Source: Paenilisteria newyorkensis
Lineage (GTDB): Bacteria > Bacillota > Bacilli > Lactobacillales > Listeriaceae
Direction of reading: 5' to 3'
Assembly: GCF_000766145.1 (NCBI RefSeq)
Contig: NZ_JNFB01000002.1
Span: 33,774 to 97,773, forward strand
DNA: 64,000 nt
Shown here: piece by piece, positions 1 through 9,298 of the stretch
How the letters are laid out: each line of letters begins with the position of its first letter
How positions within the stretch are numbered: the first letter of the stretch is position 1
Notes under the pieces: model-generated
What the model was told of the DNA's origin: nothing
The model's database searches: none
Seen by the model: only the letters and a program-made list of their open reading frames with translations
Translations under genes and position numbers: made by a program

Positions 1-201
1 CGCGGCATCAAGTTCGGCGATTCTGTTGATAAAGTGACTAGTACGTATGGCTCAGCGTATCGTAATTTAACGAAATCCGATCGCTATGAACAGGAGCTGG
101 TGTATGAAGATAGGGATAATAACATCGAATTACGCTTCGGTTTTTGGGATAACAAAGTCGAGATGATTTGGTTGACGGCGCTTGATAAGGCTCCAATTTA
201 G
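1..201 (+). CDS. C-terminal fragment of an unidentified protein
   Basis: Frame 1 is open from the window edge to a TAG at 199-201 and gives the last 66 residues of a protein. The fragment begins with a segment of the form IKFGDSVDKVTSTYG and is rich in charged and aromatic residues. That G-D-s-x-x-x-V-x-x-x-Y-G pattern resembles domains found in secreted or lipoprotein proteins of Firmicutes, such as the CAP-associated type, but this is only a resemblance. No catalytic motif is visible and the start lies outside the window. A sigma-A promoter for the leuS leader begins 4 nt after the stop. Confidence 0.6.
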   Translation, partial: RGIKFGDSVDKVTSTYGSAYRNLTKSDRYEQELVYEDRDNNIELRFGFWDNKVEMIWLTALDKAPI

Positions 202-205
202 AGGG

Positions 206-234
206 TTGTCAAAGTGTGGCTAATAGGCTACAAT
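206..234 (+). promoter_or_regulatory. sigma-A promoter of the leuS leader
   Basis: TTGTCA (206-211), a 17-nt spacer and TACAAT (229-234) form a near-consensus sigma-A promoter just upstream of the T-box leader. Confidence 0.7.
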
Positions 235-239
235 AGAGC

Positions 240-481
240 TATTGATGAAGCAAAAGAAGAGGAGTAGTAGTACAGGTTCTTGGCGTTTAGAGAGGTGACG
301 GTTGGTGCGAGTCACACGCGAAGATGTACGAACTTGCCTCGGCACGCATAGATGTGGTGAAAACCGCCGTCCTTTTTCCGCGTTAAGGAATTCTTGAGTT
401 GAGTGGAGACACTAATTTGGGTGGTACCGCGGGAGTTTTTACTCTCGTCCCATGGCATTTTTTTGCTGTGGGATTTTTTTG
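240..481 (+). promoter_or_regulatory. T-box riboswitch controlling leuS
   Basis: The leader carries the hallmark T-box sequence GGGTGGTACCGCGG around 419-432. A terminator follows at about 447-481: a TCCCATGGCA-type stem closed by TGCTGTGGGA and then a T7 run. Uncharged tRNA-Leu should pair with the T-box and favour antitermination. In Stem I, GAACTT near 329 suggests a CTT leucine specifier, but a CTC a few bases later is also possible. The identity rests mainly on the downstream gene. The 314-nt gap between the two genes is otherwise empty. Confidence 0.9.
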
Positions 482-515
482 TTTTGCAGCAAGTATAGAA
501 AGGGAGTTATGGATT

Positions 516-2930
516 ATGACATTTAATCACAAAGAGATGGAGCCGAAATGGCAGAAGAAATGGGAAGACGAGAAGATTTTCAAAACGACGGAGGACGCGG
601 ATAAGTCGAATTTTTATGCACTCGATATGTTTCCTTATCCATCAGGCTCAGGCCTCCACGTGGGACATCCAGAAGGGTACACGGCGACGGATATTATTTC
701 GCGAATGAAGCGGATGCAAGGTTTCAACGTGCTTCATCCGATTGGTTGGGATGCATTTGGCCTGCCAGCGGAGCAGTACGCGATTGATACAGGGAATGAT
801 CCTGCTGAATTTACAGCGCATAATATTGAGAATTTCACGCGCCAAATCAAGTCGCTCGGTTTCTCTTATGATTGGGATCGCGAAATTAATACGACCGATC
901 CGAGCTACTACAAATGGACGCAATGGATTTTCATGAAACTATACGAAAAAGGTCTCGCGTACGAGGCGGAGGTTGCGGTAAACTGGTGCCCAGCGCTTGG
1001 TACGGTGCTCGCGAATGAAGAAGTTATCGATGGCAAAAGTGAGCGCGGCGGGCACCCTGTTTTCCGTAAACCGATGCGTCAATGGATGCTAAAAATTACG
1101 GCGTACGCGGATCGTTTGCTGGACGATTTGGATTTGGTGGATTGGCCGGAGAATATTAAAGATATGCAGCGCAATTGGATTGGGCGTTCAGAAGGTGCGG
1201 AAGTCGCGTTTGAAGTGAAAGACAACGATGCGAATTTCACCGTATTTACGACGCGTCCGGATACACTTTTTGGAGCAACGTATGCAGTTCTAGCGCCAGA
1301 GCACGATTTGGTGGATAAAATTGTCACGGCAGATCAAAAAGAAGCGGTGACGGCGTATCAGAAGCAAGTCGAGCTTAAAAGCGAGTTGGAGCGTACGGAT
1401 CTTGCGAAAGACAAGACGGGCGTTTTCACGGGGGCTTATGCGATTAACCCGGTGAACGGCGAAGAGATGCCAATTTGGATTGCCGATTATGTCTTGATTC
1501 AGTATGGAACGGGTGCGATTATGGCGGTTCCAGCACATGATGAGCGCGATTACGCGTTTGCAAAACAATTCGATTTGGAAATTAAAGCGGTTCTTGCTGG
1601 TGGAAATGTGGCAGAAGAAGCTTATACAGGCGATGGCGACCACATTAATTCTGGGTTCCTCGATGGCCTAAACAAAGACGACGCGATTACTAAAATCATT
1701 GATTGGCTAGAAGAAAATAAAGCTGGTACACGCAAAATTAGTTTCCGTCTACGTGACTGGTTGTTCAGCCGCCAGCGTTATTGGGGCGAGCCGATTCCCG
1801 TCATTCATTGGGAAGATGGCGAAACAACAACGATTCCAGAACAAGAATTGCCACTACTTCTTCCAAAAGCAACGGAAATCAAGCCATCTGGAACAGGTGA
1901 ATCGCCACTTGCAAACCTGACAGACTGGGTAAATGTTGTCGATGCGAATGGTCGCAAAGGGGTTCGCGAAACGAATACGATGCCGCAATGGGCTGGCTCT
2001 AGTTGGTACTTCTTGCGTTATATTGATCCAGAAAACGAGACAGTTTTGGCGGATAAAGAGAAGCTTGAAAAATGGCTGCCAGTCGATGTGTATATCGGTG
2101 GCGCCGAGCATGCCGTTCTGCATTTGCTTTACGCGCGATTCTGGCACAAATTCTTGTACGATATCGGCGTAGTACCAACGAAAGAACCGTTCCAAAAACT
2201 ATTTAACCAAGGTATGATTTTGGGCGACAATAACGAGAAAATGAGTAAGTCTCGTGGCAATGTTGTCAATCCAGATGACGTGGTGGAGCAATACGGTGCG
2301 GACACACTACGCCTTTACGAAATGTTCATGGGACCGCTTGAAGCATCGATTCCTTGGAACGCGAACGGCCTAGAAGGGGCGCGCAAATTCCTAGACCGCG
2401 TTTGGCGCTTGTTCATCGAGGAAGAAACAGGCGAAATCAACGCTAAAATCACGACAGAAGCCAACGTTGACCTTGAGAAGTCGTACCATCAAATGGTGAA
2501 AATGGTTTCCGAACACTACGAAAACCTGCGCTTCAATACAGGCATTTCGCAGTTGATGATTTTCATAAATGATGCGTATAAAGCAACGACCGTTCCGAAA
2601 AACTATGCGGAAGGTTTCGTACAACTCCTTTCACCAATTGCGCCACATTTGGCCGAAGAACTATGGAGCCGTCTAGGTCACGCCGAAACGATCACGTATG
2701 AGTCATGGCCAACATTTGACGCATCAAAATTGGTAGAAGATGAAGTCGAAATCGTGCTACAAGTAAACGGTAAAGTGAGAGCTAAAGTCACTGTAGCTAA
2801 AGATTTGAGCCGAGATGAGCTAGAACAAATCGCTCGCGCCAACGACAAAATCACCGAAGAAATCGAGGGCAAAACAGTCCGCAAAGTCATCGCTGTACCT
2901 GGTAAATTGGTGAATATCGTAGCGAATTAA
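516..2930 (+). CDS. leuS: leucyl-tRNA synthetase
   Basis: Cytosolic class Ia enzyme that charges tRNA-Leu with leucine using ATP. The HIGH box appears as HVGH within [15 protein letters not shown] near residue 50. The KMSKS loop is intact as [10 protein letters not shown] near residue 575. A central editing (CP1) domain lies between them and an anticodon-binding domain ends the protein. The 804-residue length matches Bacillus and Listeria LeuS. The frame stays open upstream to 399, but those codons run through the T-box. ATG 516 is chosen because AAAGGGAG sits 9 nt before it. The gene is monocistronic, between the T-box and a terminator. Confidence 0.97.
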   Translation: MTFNHKEMEPKWQKKWEDEKIFKTTEDADKSNFYALDMFPYPSGSGLHVGHPEGYTATDIISRMKRMQGFNVLHPIGWDAFGLPAEQYAIDTGNDPAEFTAHNIENFTRQIKSLGFSYDWDREINTTDPSYYKWTQWIFMKLYEKGLAYEAEVAVNWCPALGTVLANEEVIDGKSERGGHPVFRKPMRQWMLKITAYADRLLDDLDLVDWPENIKDMQRNWIGRSEGAEVAFEVKDNDANFTVFTTRPDTLFGATYAVLAPEHDLVDKIVTADQKEAVTAYQKQVELKSELERTDLAKDKTGVFTGAYAINPVNGEEMPIWIADYVLIQYGTGAIMAVPAHDERDYAFAKQFDLEIKAVLAGGNVAEEAYTGDGDHINSGFLDGLNKDDAITKIIDWLEENKAGTRKISFRLRDWLFSRQRYWGEPIPVIHWEDGETTTIPEQELPLLLPKATEIKPSGTGESPLANLTDWVNVVDANGRKGVRETNTMPQWAGSSWYFLRYIDPENETVLADKEKLEKWLPVDVYIGGAEHAVLHLLYARFWHKFLYDIGVVPTKEPFQKLFNQGMILGDNNEKMSKSRGNVVNPDDVVEQYGADTLRLYEMFMGPLEASIPWNANGLEGARKFLDRVWRLFIEEETGEINAKITTEANVDLEKSYHQMVKMVSEHYENLRFNTGISQLMIFINDAYKATTVPKNYAEGFVQLLSPIAPHLAEELWSRLGHAETITYESWPTFDASKLVEDEVEIVLQVNGKVRAKVTVAKDLSRDELEQIARANDKITEEIEGKTVRKVIAVPGKLVNIVAN

Positions 2931-2937
2931 ATGTAAT

Positions 2938-2980
2938 AAATAGCTTGCCTAACTCGATTCATGGTTAGGTGGGCTATTTT
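2938..2980 (+). terminator. terminator after leuS
   Basis: AATAGC-TTG-CCTAAC pairs with GTTAGG-TGG-GCTATT around a short loop, followed by TTTAATTTT. Confidence 0.7.
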
Positions 2981-3035
2981 AATTTTAAAGAATTTCTAAA
3001 GGTTTGTTTTTTGTCAAATTCGCGTCATAAATCTA

Positions 3036-3044
3036 TGGTATGAT
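3036..3044 (+). promoter_or_regulatory. extended -10 promoter of the two-component operon
   Basis: TGGTATGAT is an extended -10 element (TG, one base, TATGAT) 30 nt before the response-regulator start. No good -35 is seen at 17 nt. Confidence 0.45.
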
Positions 3045-3074
3045 GGAAAAAATGAACCACTAGGATGATGAAGA

Positions 3075-3722
3075 ATGAATGTGCTAATTGCGGATGATCA
3101 AAAAGATATGTTGAAAATTTTATGTGCTTATTTTAAAAAAGAAGGCTTTACTGTTTTTCAAGCGGAAAATGGGGAAGAAGCTTTAGAAATATTTTATCGT
3201 GAGAAATTGGATTTAGCGGTGTTAGATTGGATGATGCCGGGCGTGAACGGAGTCGAAGTTTGCAAGGAAATGAAGGCGTCGGGTTCTGTGAAAGTGATGA
3301 TGTTGACGGCGAAAAGTGAGGGCGAGGATGAATGTTACGCGCTGGAATCTGGAGCGGATGACTATGTCAAGAAGCCGTTTTTCCCGAAGGCGTTGCTGGT
3401 TCGCGCGAAGAACTTGACGGGTTTTCAGAACTGCTTTGAAGTGGCGGATATCACGATTGACACATATGCCAAGAAGTTATTTAAACAAGGTATGGATATT
3501 AATGCCACGAAAACAGAGTACGAATTAATGCGCGTTTTAAGTCAAAATAAGGGCGCGATTCTGAATCGAAATCAGTTGCTAGACATCGTTTGGGGCATCG
3601 ATTATGAAGGCGAGGAGCGCACGGTGGATACGCATATTAGGCGGCTTCGCGAAAAAGTTGGTGACGGGCTGATTAAGACGCATCGCGGGATGGGTTACAG
3701 TATCGAGGTCGGCAATGAGTAA
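3075..3722 (+). CDS. OmpR-family response regulator
   Basis: A 215-residue cytosolic DNA-binding regulator. The receiver domain (about 1-115) has the acidic pair D7/D8, phospho-acceptor D51 in AVLDWMMPG, T78 and K100 of the KKP motif. A winged-helix Trans_Reg_C domain (about 125-212) contains the ATKTEYELM and RTVDTHIRRLREKVG signatures. The stop overlaps the start of the kinase gene by 8 nt, so the two are translationally coupled partners. Downstream genes encode a membrane peptide and a wall lytic enzyme, which suggests an envelope-related signal. The stimulus and the closest named system cannot be told from sequence. Confidence 0.93.
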   Translation: MNVLIADDQKDMLKILCAYFKKEGFTVFQAENGEEALEIFYREKLDLAVLDWMMPGVNGVEVCKEMKASGSVKVMMLTAKSEGEDECYALESGADDYVKKPFFPKALLVRAKNLTGFQNCFEVADITIDTYAKKLFKQGMDINATKTEYELMRVLSQNKGAILNRNQLLDIVWGIDYEGEERTVDTHIRRLREKVGDGLIKTHRGMGYSIEVGNE

Positions 3723-5088
3723 GCTTGGCCGGAAACTGACATGGCGGATTTCGGCAGTCGTGATTGGTGTTTTTGCGCTATCGATGCTCTTGAATCAATT
3801 TTTCCTGCCGAAATACTATCATTTTGAGATGAATCAAAAAGTGACGCAGGCGATGAAAGAGGTCGACAAATGGGATAAGAAGCGGATTGAGAATGATCTC
3901 GGCATCCTAGAAGCGAAATATGACGTGACGATTGTGGCTGAGAAAATGAGCAATAATGTCGACGATTTGAATGAGATGCTGCGGCTAGACTTGGCGCAGA
4001 AACGCATTGCGCTGAATCGTTTTTGGGTGACTGGTGAGACGCTGGATGATCTTAAAAAAGGCGCGATTATTACGAAACTATATGACCAAGGTAAGCAGAA
4101 ATCGAGTTTTTTGGTGAGCCTGAATGAGAAGGATGGTTTGCTCATTGTGGCGGGGATTTCGATTGCGAATTACGATGAAACCGCCAAAATTATTAATGAA
4201 TTCAACTTGATGTTGATGCTGTTTGGTTCCATTTTAGTCGTTGCGCTCACTGGTTTCTTCTCTCGGAAAATTACGAAACCGCTAGAAGAATTGAAAAGTG
4301 TTGCCGACCAAATTTCGAAGTTGGAATTTGAAAAGGTAAGCATTGAAACGCGGGATGAATTGCAAGATTTGGCGACGAGTATCAACGTCATGAGTGATGA
4401 TTTGAAGAAGGCGCATCATGCTTTGCTACGTCGAAATAAAGAGTTGAAGCATTTCACAGCGGACTTAACGCATGAATTGAAGACGCCGCTCGCGCTGATC
4501 AAAGCCTACAGTATGGGTATTCAGGATGGTTTGGACGATGGCACGTATATGGCGACAATCGTGAAACAGACGGACCAAATATCGATGCTTATTGAAGAAC
4601 TATTACGTTTTTCCAAAATGGAAGTAGATCCGCTACATCTAGAAAAAATCCAAGTTCGGATGCTTTTTGAGGAATTGCTCGCGAATTATCAAGAGACGAC
4701 GGGGCTAGATATTCGTACAAAATCAGAAATCAGTCCAGAGGTCGTTATTTTAGCGGATAAAGTGAAACTGGAAATGGTATTTAATAACGTCATCACGAAT
4801 GCAGTGAAATACGCAACGACGAATCAAATTAAAATCGAATGGGCAGAACGAAACAATAAAGTCTATTTTGCAATTAAGAATGAAACAACGATCCGTGACG
4901 CGCAGACATTGGAACATATTTGGATGCCGTTTTATGTGAGAGAAGCTTCGCGCAATAAGAATTTTTCAGGGACGGGGCTTGGGCTTGCGATTGTGCAAAC
5001 CGTGATGGAACAACATGAATGGGAGTATGGCGCGAAATTGGAAGATGGCTGGATAACGTTCTATCTGGTTTTTGATCAAATCGAGTGA
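3715..5088 (+). CDS. membrane sensor histidine kinase
   Basis: A 457-residue partner of the preceding regulator. Transmembrane segments near 13-31 and 165-183 flank an extracytoplasmic sensor of about 130 residues. A HAMP linker (about 184-237) follows. The H-box FTADLTHELKTPLALI carries catalytic H253. The N-box is VFNNVITNAVKYA and the G2 box GTGLGLAIV; the G1 box is poorly conserved. The start ATG lies within the last codons of the regulator gene. The sensor domain shows no recognised ligand fold, so the signal is unknown. Confidence 0.93.
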   Translation: MSKLGRKLTWRISAVVIGVFALSMLLNQFFLPKYYHFEMNQKVTQAMKEVDKWDKKRIENDLGILEAKYDVTIVAEKMSNNVDDLNEMLRLDLAQKRIALNRFWVTGETLDDLKKGAIITKLYDQGKQKSSFLVSLNEKDGLLIVAGISIANYDETAKIINEFNLMLMLFGSILVVALTGFFSRKITKPLEELKSVADQISKLEFEKVSIETRDELQDLATSINVMSDDLKKAHHALLRRNKELKHFTADLTHELKTPLALIKAYSMGIQDGLDDGTYMATIVKQTDQISMLIEELLRFSKMEVDPLHLEKIQVRMLFEELLANYQETTGLDIRTKSEISPEVVILADKVKLEMVFNNVITNAVKYATTNQIKIEWAERNNKVYFAIKNETTIRDAQTLEHIWMPFYVREASRNKNFSGTGLGLAIVQTVMEQHEWEYGAKLEDGWITFYLVFDQIE

Positions 5089-5106
5089 GAGAGGGGGGAG
5101 GCAAGC

Positions 5107-5250
5107 GTGAAAACAAAAAATATCGTCGTGAGTATCGTACTTGTCTTCGTCCTCGCGATCTTACTGATTTTACAAATTTGGCAACCGCATGAGGACATGC
5201 CAGAACAGGGGTTTACGAAAATACACACTAATGAGAGGTTAAGGCTATGA
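5107..5250 (+). CDS. 47-residue single-pass membrane peptide
   Basis: A short frame between kinase and transglycosylase that gene finders easily miss. GTG 5107 is preceded by a very strong ribosome site, AGGGGGGAGG, at good spacing. The peptide is MKTKN, then a hydrophobic helix at about 6-25 (IVVSIVLVFVLAILLILQIW), then a charged tail ending NERLRL. Its TGA overlaps the next ATG as ATGA, which indicates translational coupling. A single-pass helix with a short exposed tail fits an accessory or inhibitory peptide of the kinase or lytic enzyme, but that is inference. I do not recognise a family. Confidence 0.75.
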   Translation: MKTKNIVVSIVLVFVLAILLILQIWQPHEDMPEQGFTKIHTNERLRL

Positions 5251-5756
5251 AAAGAGAAACATTTATTTTTATATTAGGCGTATTAGCAGCAGCTGCACTG
5301 GTGTTTCACTTCTACGATCAACATCAACAGCGCGTGGCAATGATGGATATGATTAAGGAAACAGCGAAAAAACACGATATACCGGCTTGGATTCCACTCT
5401 CGATTGCCGAAACTGAGAGCGGATTCGACCCAAAAACGATTGGTGATGCGGGAACTTCTTATGGCTTATTCCAGTTACATCGCGGCGGTTTAGCACCAGA
5501 AGAAATGACCGAAGATGAGTTGTTGAAACCCGAAGAAAATATCGAAATCGCGATTACAAACATGACGAGAGCCTACGAACGCGCGCAGGTGAAAGGGCTT
5601 GAGGGTATTGAAATGCTGACCTATATCGCTAATACCTCTGGCTGGCCGACCCAGCGTGGAACCGATTGGACGGATCAAAATACGAATTACAATAAAAAAC
5701 TAGCGAAAAATTTCAAAAAGCATATTAAAATAAAGGAATTGGCGGTATTAGAATAA
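5247..5756 (+). CDS. membrane-anchored SLT-type lytic transglycosylase
   Basis: A 169-residue protein with an N-terminal transmembrane anchor (about 5-22) and an extracytoplasmic lysozyme-like SLT domain. The motif IAETESGFDP supplies the probable catalytic glutamate E57, and SYGLFQL (71-77) is the second conserved SLT block. Enzymes of this fold cleave the MurNAc-GlcNAc bond of peptidoglycan. The gene is last in the operon with the two-component system and the 47-residue peptide, coupled through ATGA. The next locus degrades MurNAc-6-P, a possible turnover product, although it has its own promoter. A terminator follows directly. Confidence 0.82.
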   Translation: MKRETFIFILGVLAAAALVFHFYDQHQQRVAMMDMIKETAKKHDIPAWIPLSIAETESGFDPKTIGDAGTSYGLFQLHRGGLAPEEMTEDELLKPEENIEIAITNMTRAYERAQVKGLEGIEMLTYIANTSGWPTQRGTDWTDQNTNYNKKLAKNFKKHIKIKELAVLE

Positions 5757-5762
5757 GACGAG

Positions 5763-5795
5763 AAGCGGCTTGACAAAACAGTTGAGCTGCTTTTA
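5763..5795 (+). terminator. terminator after the transglycosylase gene
   Basis: AAGCGGCT pairs with AGCTGCTTT across a 14-nt loop, followed by TTTT. Confidence 0.75.
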
Positions 5796-5807
5796 TTGTG
5801 TTTGTTA

Positions 5808-5824
5808 ATGAAACTTTATTTCAT
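5808..5824 (+). promoter_or_regulatory. candidate MurR (RpiR-family) operator
   Basis: ATGAAA-CTTTA-TTTCAT is a perfect 6-bp inverted repeat with a 5-nt spacer, 16 nt upstream of the murQ -35. Its position and the linked RpiR-family regulator suggest it is the operator. Binding is inferred. Confidence 0.45.
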
Positions 5825-5840
5825 TATTTTAAAATAGTTA

Positions 5841-5869
5841 TTGAAATATAATTCCGAATGCGTTACAAT
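5841..5869 (+). promoter_or_regulatory. sigma-A promoter of murQ-murP
   Basis: TTGAAA (5841-5846), a 17-nt spacer and TACAAT (5864-5869), 23 nt before murQ. Confidence 0.75.
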
Positions 5870-5892
5870 AAACGTATGAAAGAGGTGTTTTT

Positions 5893-6780
5893 ATGTTAGA
5901 GAATTTATCAACGGAAAAGCGAAATGAAAAAACGACATCTTTAGATACGCTAACTGTAAAAGAAGCATTGCAGATTATGAATGAAGAAGATGCGAAAGTA
6001 CCGGTTGCTATTGCGGCGAATCTTGCTTCAATTGAAACCGTTATCAATGGTGTGATAGAGAGTTTTAAAAAAGGCGGACGCTTGGTTTATATTGGCGCAG
6101 GAACGAGTGGGCGTCTTGGTGTTTTGGATGCCGCAGAATGTGTGCCGACGTTTGGTGTGCCGGCGACAATGGTTGTTGGACTAATCGCAGGCGGTGAGAA
6201 AGCGTTTTTAAAAGCGGTGGAAGGTGCAGAAGACTCGGCTATTTTGGGGAAAGAAGATTTACAAGGTATCGCTTTGACAGCGAATGATTACGTGTTGGGA
6301 ATCGCGGCAAGTGGCCGTACGCCTTACGTGATTGGCGCGCTTGATTACGCGAAAGAAATTGGCGCGAAAACGGGTGCTTTGTCTTGCAACACGAACGCAG
6401 CGATTTCAAAACACGCGGACACAGCGATCGAAGTGGATTGCGGCCCTGAAATTTTGACAGGATCGACGCGTTTGAAAGCCGGAACAGCACAAAAGCTCGT
6501 TTTAAATATGATTTCGACGGTTTCGATGATTGGAATCGGAAAAGTATATAAAAACTTGATGGTCGACGTGATGCCAACGAACGAGAAATTGGTGGAACGC
6601 TCAAAACGCATCATCATGGAAGCAACAGAATGTGATTACGAAACAGCAGAAAAGCATTTTGAATTAGCAGGACAGCACGTGAAACCAGCAATTGTCATGA
6701 TTTTAACGAATACAGACCTTGCGACAGCCACGGAAAAATTAGCAGCAGCGGATGGTTTTATTAGACGCACATTAGACTAA
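5893..6780 (+). CDS. murQ: N-acetylmuramic acid 6-phosphate etherase
   Basis: Cytosolic SIS-domain enzyme that removes the lactyl ether from MurNAc-6-phosphate, giving GlcNAc-6-phosphate and D-lactate in wall recycling. The 295 residues show the SIS phosphosugar site GAGTSGRLGVLDAAECVPTFG (residues about 69-90), with a glutamate in AAEC, and a second conserved block, LTGSTRLKAGTAQKLVLN. The C-terminal part is the usual small helical domain. AGAGGTG precedes ATG 5893. murP follows after 15 nt, so transport with phosphorylation and ether cleavage are made together. A regulator gene of the same pathway lies next. Confidence 0.95.
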   Translation: MLENLSTEKRNEKTTSLDTLTVKEALQIMNEEDAKVPVAIAANLASIETVINGVIESFKKGGRLVYIGAGTSGRLGVLDAAECVPTFGVPATMVVGLIAGGEKAFLKAVEGAEDSAILGKEDLQGIALTANDYVLGIAASGRTPYVIGALDYAKEIGAKTGALSCNTNAAISKHADTAIEVDCGPEILTGSTRLKAGTAQKLVLNMISTVSMIGIGKVYKNLMVDVMPTNEKLVERSKRIIMEATECDYETAEKHFELAGQHVKPAIVMILTNTDLATATEKLAAADGFIRRTLD

Positions 6781-6795
6781 AGGGAGGTACGAAAC

Positions 6796-8259
6796 ATGAG
6801 TAAAGAACAAGATTTAGGCCAAAAGATTTTTGAAGAAGTTGGCGGTATGGGGAACGTTTCTAAAATCGCACATTGTATGACGCGCGTACGTTTAGGAATT
6901 AAAGATACAGATAAAGTCAACGTAGAAGGATTAAAAGCGGCACCAGGAGTACTTGGCGTCGTAGAAGATGACACGCTCCAAATCATTGTTGGACCAGGAT
7001 TCGTTAACAAAGTAGCCGGTGCGATGTGTGAGATGGCAGGCGTGAAACTAGGCGAAACATTGCCGGATAATTTAGATGAGAATTTGACACAAACATCCAC
7101 AAAAACTGGGAAAGAGCTGGTTGAGGAGAAAGCAGCGGCAACAAAAGCTGCGCTGAAAAAGAAACAAAATAATACATCTGGATTCAAGCGTCTATTGAAA
7201 TCGATTGCGAACATTTTCGTTCCGCTAATTCCAGGTTTCGTTGGTGCCGGTTTAATCGCTGGTATCGCGGCGATTCTTTTTAACAATATTCAAGCTGGTA
7301 ATCTAGATGCCGGAACATGGATGCAATATGTTACACTTTTAAATGTTATTAAGAATGGTATTTTCTACTTCCTTGTTATTTATGTTGGTATCAATACAGC
7401 GCAAGAATTCGGTGGAACGCCAGTGCTTGGTGGGGCCGTCGGTGGTATAACGCTACTTATAGGCGTAACACCTGAATTGCCAATCAAGAATATTTTTAAT
7501 GGTAGTGATATGGTTGCAGGACAAGGTGGTATTATCGGTGTACTTCTAGCGGTTTACTTACTTTGCGTACTGGAGAAATTTTTACGTAAATGGATTCCGA
7601 ATTCGCTCGACATCATTTTAACACCGATGTTAGCGTTACTCATCATTGGTTTGTTCACGATTTTCATCATCATGCCATTTGCTGGCGTTATTTCAACGAG
7701 CTTGGTTGGAAGCATCAACTGGATTATCGCAAAAGGTGGACTGTTCGCCGGATTCGTTCTGGGGACGCTATTCCTGCCAATGGTTATGCTTGGACTTCAT
7801 CAAGTATTGACGCCAATCCACGTTGAAATGATTGCACAAAATGGCTACACAATATTGCTTCCAATGCTTGCGATGGCAGGTGGCGGACAAGTCGGCGCAT
7901 CAATCGCAATCTGGATGCGTTGTCGCAAAAATAAACCTTTAGTTACGATGATTAAAGGCGGTTTGCCAGTCGGGATTCTCGGCATTGGTGAACCATTAAT
8001 CTACGGTGTTACTGTCCCGCTTGGGCGTCCGTTTATCACGGCGTGTCTCGGCGGCGGTATCGGTGGAGCTATTATTGGCTTCTTCGGTAATGTTGGCGCC
8101 ATCGCAATTGGCCCATCAGGCGTAGCGCTCATTCCGCTTATCGCTAATAACACATGGTTTGAATACGTTATCGGCTTACTAGCAGCCTACCTTGGCGGTT
8201 TCATCCTCACGTATCTATGGGGCGTGCCAAAAGATGCAATGGAAGCAGTAGAAGAGTAA
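6796..8259 (+). CDS. murP: PTS MurNAc-type transporter, EIIBC
   Basis: A 487-residue membrane permease of the glucose/sucrose PTS superfamily. The N-terminal EIIB domain (about 1-90) carries phospho-cysteine C27 in IAHCMTRVRL. A linker rich in Ala and Lys leads to a multi-span EIIC domain (about 130-480) with the GEPLIYGVTVPLGRPF sugar-binding motif. There is no EIIA domain, as expected for MurP, which borrows EIIA-Glc from another protein. The sugar is inferred from the murQ and RpiR neighbours; an N-acetylglucosamine or sucrose type would look similar alone. GGGAGG precedes the ATG. A terminator follows. Confidence 0.9.
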   Translation: MSKEQDLGQKIFEEVGGMGNVSKIAHCMTRVRLGIKDTDKVNVEGLKAAPGVLGVVEDDTLQIIVGPGFVNKVAGAMCEMAGVKLGETLPDNLDENLTQTSTKTGKELVEEKAAATKAALKKKQNNTSGFKRLLKSIANIFVPLIPGFVGAGLIAGIAAILFNNIQAGNLDAGTWMQYVTLLNVIKNGIFYFLVIYVGINTAQEFGGTPVLGGAVGGITLLIGVTPELPIKNIFNGSDMVAGQGGIIGVLLAVYLLCVLEKFLRKWIPNSLDIILTPMLALLIIGLFTIFIIMPFAGVISTSLVGSINWIIAKGGLFAGFVLGTLFLPMVMLGLHQVLTPIHVEMIAQNGYTILLPMLAMAGGGQVGASIAIWMRCRKNKPLVTMIKGGLPVGILGIGEPLIYGVTVPLGRPFITACLGGGIGGAIIGFFGNVGAIAIGPSGVALIPLIANNTWFEYVIGLLAAYLGGFILTYLWGVPKDAMEAVEE

Positions 8260-8260
8260 A

Positions 8261-8298
8261 ACAACGAAAGTGGGGCAAATGCGTCTCACTTTTTTTGT
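8261..8298 (+). terminator. terminator after murP
   Basis: AAAGTGGGG pairs with CTCACTTT across a short loop and runs into T7. Confidence 0.75.
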
Positions 8299-8324
8299 TG
8301 TATCGCATTGCCACATGGTATAAT
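8295..8324 (+). promoter_or_regulatory. promoter of the murR-type regulator
   Basis: TATAAT at 8319-8324 with TTGTTG 18 nt upstream, which overlaps the end of the murP terminator. Confidence 0.55.
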
Positions 8325-8365
8325 CAAAGCATGGAATGTATTCGAAGGAGGCGGCAACAAACATA

Positions 8366-9214
8366 ATGGGAAGTGTGATTAATCGAATTCAAGGTATTTT
8401 AGAAGAACTGCCGAAATCAGAGGCAAAAGTAGGTCGCGCAATATTAGCCGACCCTAGTAAAGTGGTAAAAATGTCGATTCATGAACTGGCGGAAAGTTCG
8501 GGCGCGAGTGGCGCTGCGGTGATTCGTTTTTGCCATTCGATGGGGTTAGAAGGCTTTCCAGAGTTAAAAATGAAGTTATCCGTCGAGCTTGTTCGGCCTG
8601 AAAAAGTAGGCTATTATGACATCGAGCCCAATGAAGATTTTGAGGAAATTACCCGGAAGCTAGTTTCTAACACGGTACAAACATTGAACGACACGGTTGG
8701 GCAGTTAGAGAAAGAAAAAATTATGGATGCATGCGAAATTCTGTATAAAGCGGATACAATCTATGCGTACGGTGTTGGCGCTTCGTGGCTAATTGCTGAG
8801 GATATTGCGCAAAAATGGATGCGCGCTGGAAAACACGCGATTGCGATTGCAGATCCCCATATTTTAGCGATGGCTTTTGCGGCGGGCTCTAAAAATGCGG
8901 TTTTCTTTGCGATTTCCAATAGCGGCGAAACGAGTGAAGTGTTGCAGTTAGCCGATGAGGCGCTGAACAATGGTTTGGAATTGCTCAGTCTGACTCGTTT
9001 CGGGCAGAATAAATTGAAGCAACGAGCGGCGGTTGCGCTGGAAACATCACGCGCGCCAGAAAGCGAGCTTAGAAGTGCGGCAACGAGTTCGCGACAAGCG
9101 CAGTTTTTAGTGATTGATATCTTGTTCTACTTCTATGCCTCGCACCATTATGAGGAAATGATTGAGCAGATAAGGACTTCACGGGAAGCGACGAATCGAT
9201 TTAGGGAATCTTGA
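8366..9214 (+). CDS. murR: RpiR-family regulator of MurNAc use (MurR-like)
   Basis: A 282-residue repressor-type protein. An N-terminal HTH_6 helix-turn-helix (about 1-75, with the SVHELAESSGAS-like segment and AVIRFCHSMGLEGFPELK) precedes a SIS domain (about 110-245) that should sense a phosphosugar such as MurNAc-6-P. ATG 8366 follows GGAGG at an unusually long 14-nt gap; an in-frame ATG at 8336 has no ribosome site. The gene has its own promoter and terminator. The adjacent murQP and the inverted repeat upstream of murQ support its role, which remains inferred. Confidence 0.85.
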   Translation: MGSVINRIQGILEELPKSEAKVGRAILADPSKVVKMSIHELAESSGASGAAVIRFCHSMGLEGFPELKMKLSVELVRPEKVGYYDIEPNEDFEEITRKLVSNTVQTLNDTVGQLEKEKIMDACEILYKADTIYAYGVGASWLIAEDIAQKWMRAGKHAIAIADPHILAMAFAAGSKNAVFFAISNSGETSEVLQLADEALNNGLELLSLTRFGQNKLKQRAAVALETSRAPESELRSAATSSRQAQFLVIDILFYFYASHHYEEMIEQIRTSREATNRFRES

Positions 9215-9234
9215 TTTGTTTGCTACATAATTTC

Positions 9235-9268
9235 AAAAAGGTAGGCCAAATGTGGCTTATCTTTTTTA
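9235..9268 (+). terminator. terminator after murR
   Basis: AAGGTAGGCCA pairs with TGGCTTATCTT around an AATG loop and ends in T6. Confidence 0.75.
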
Positions 9269-9298
9269 GTTGCCTTTTTAGGTTAAACGAAGAGTCTG

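Noticed and set aside
399..515. Extension of leuS to an upstream start
   Set aside because: The added codons read through the T-box and terminator; the ribosome site lies before ATG 516.
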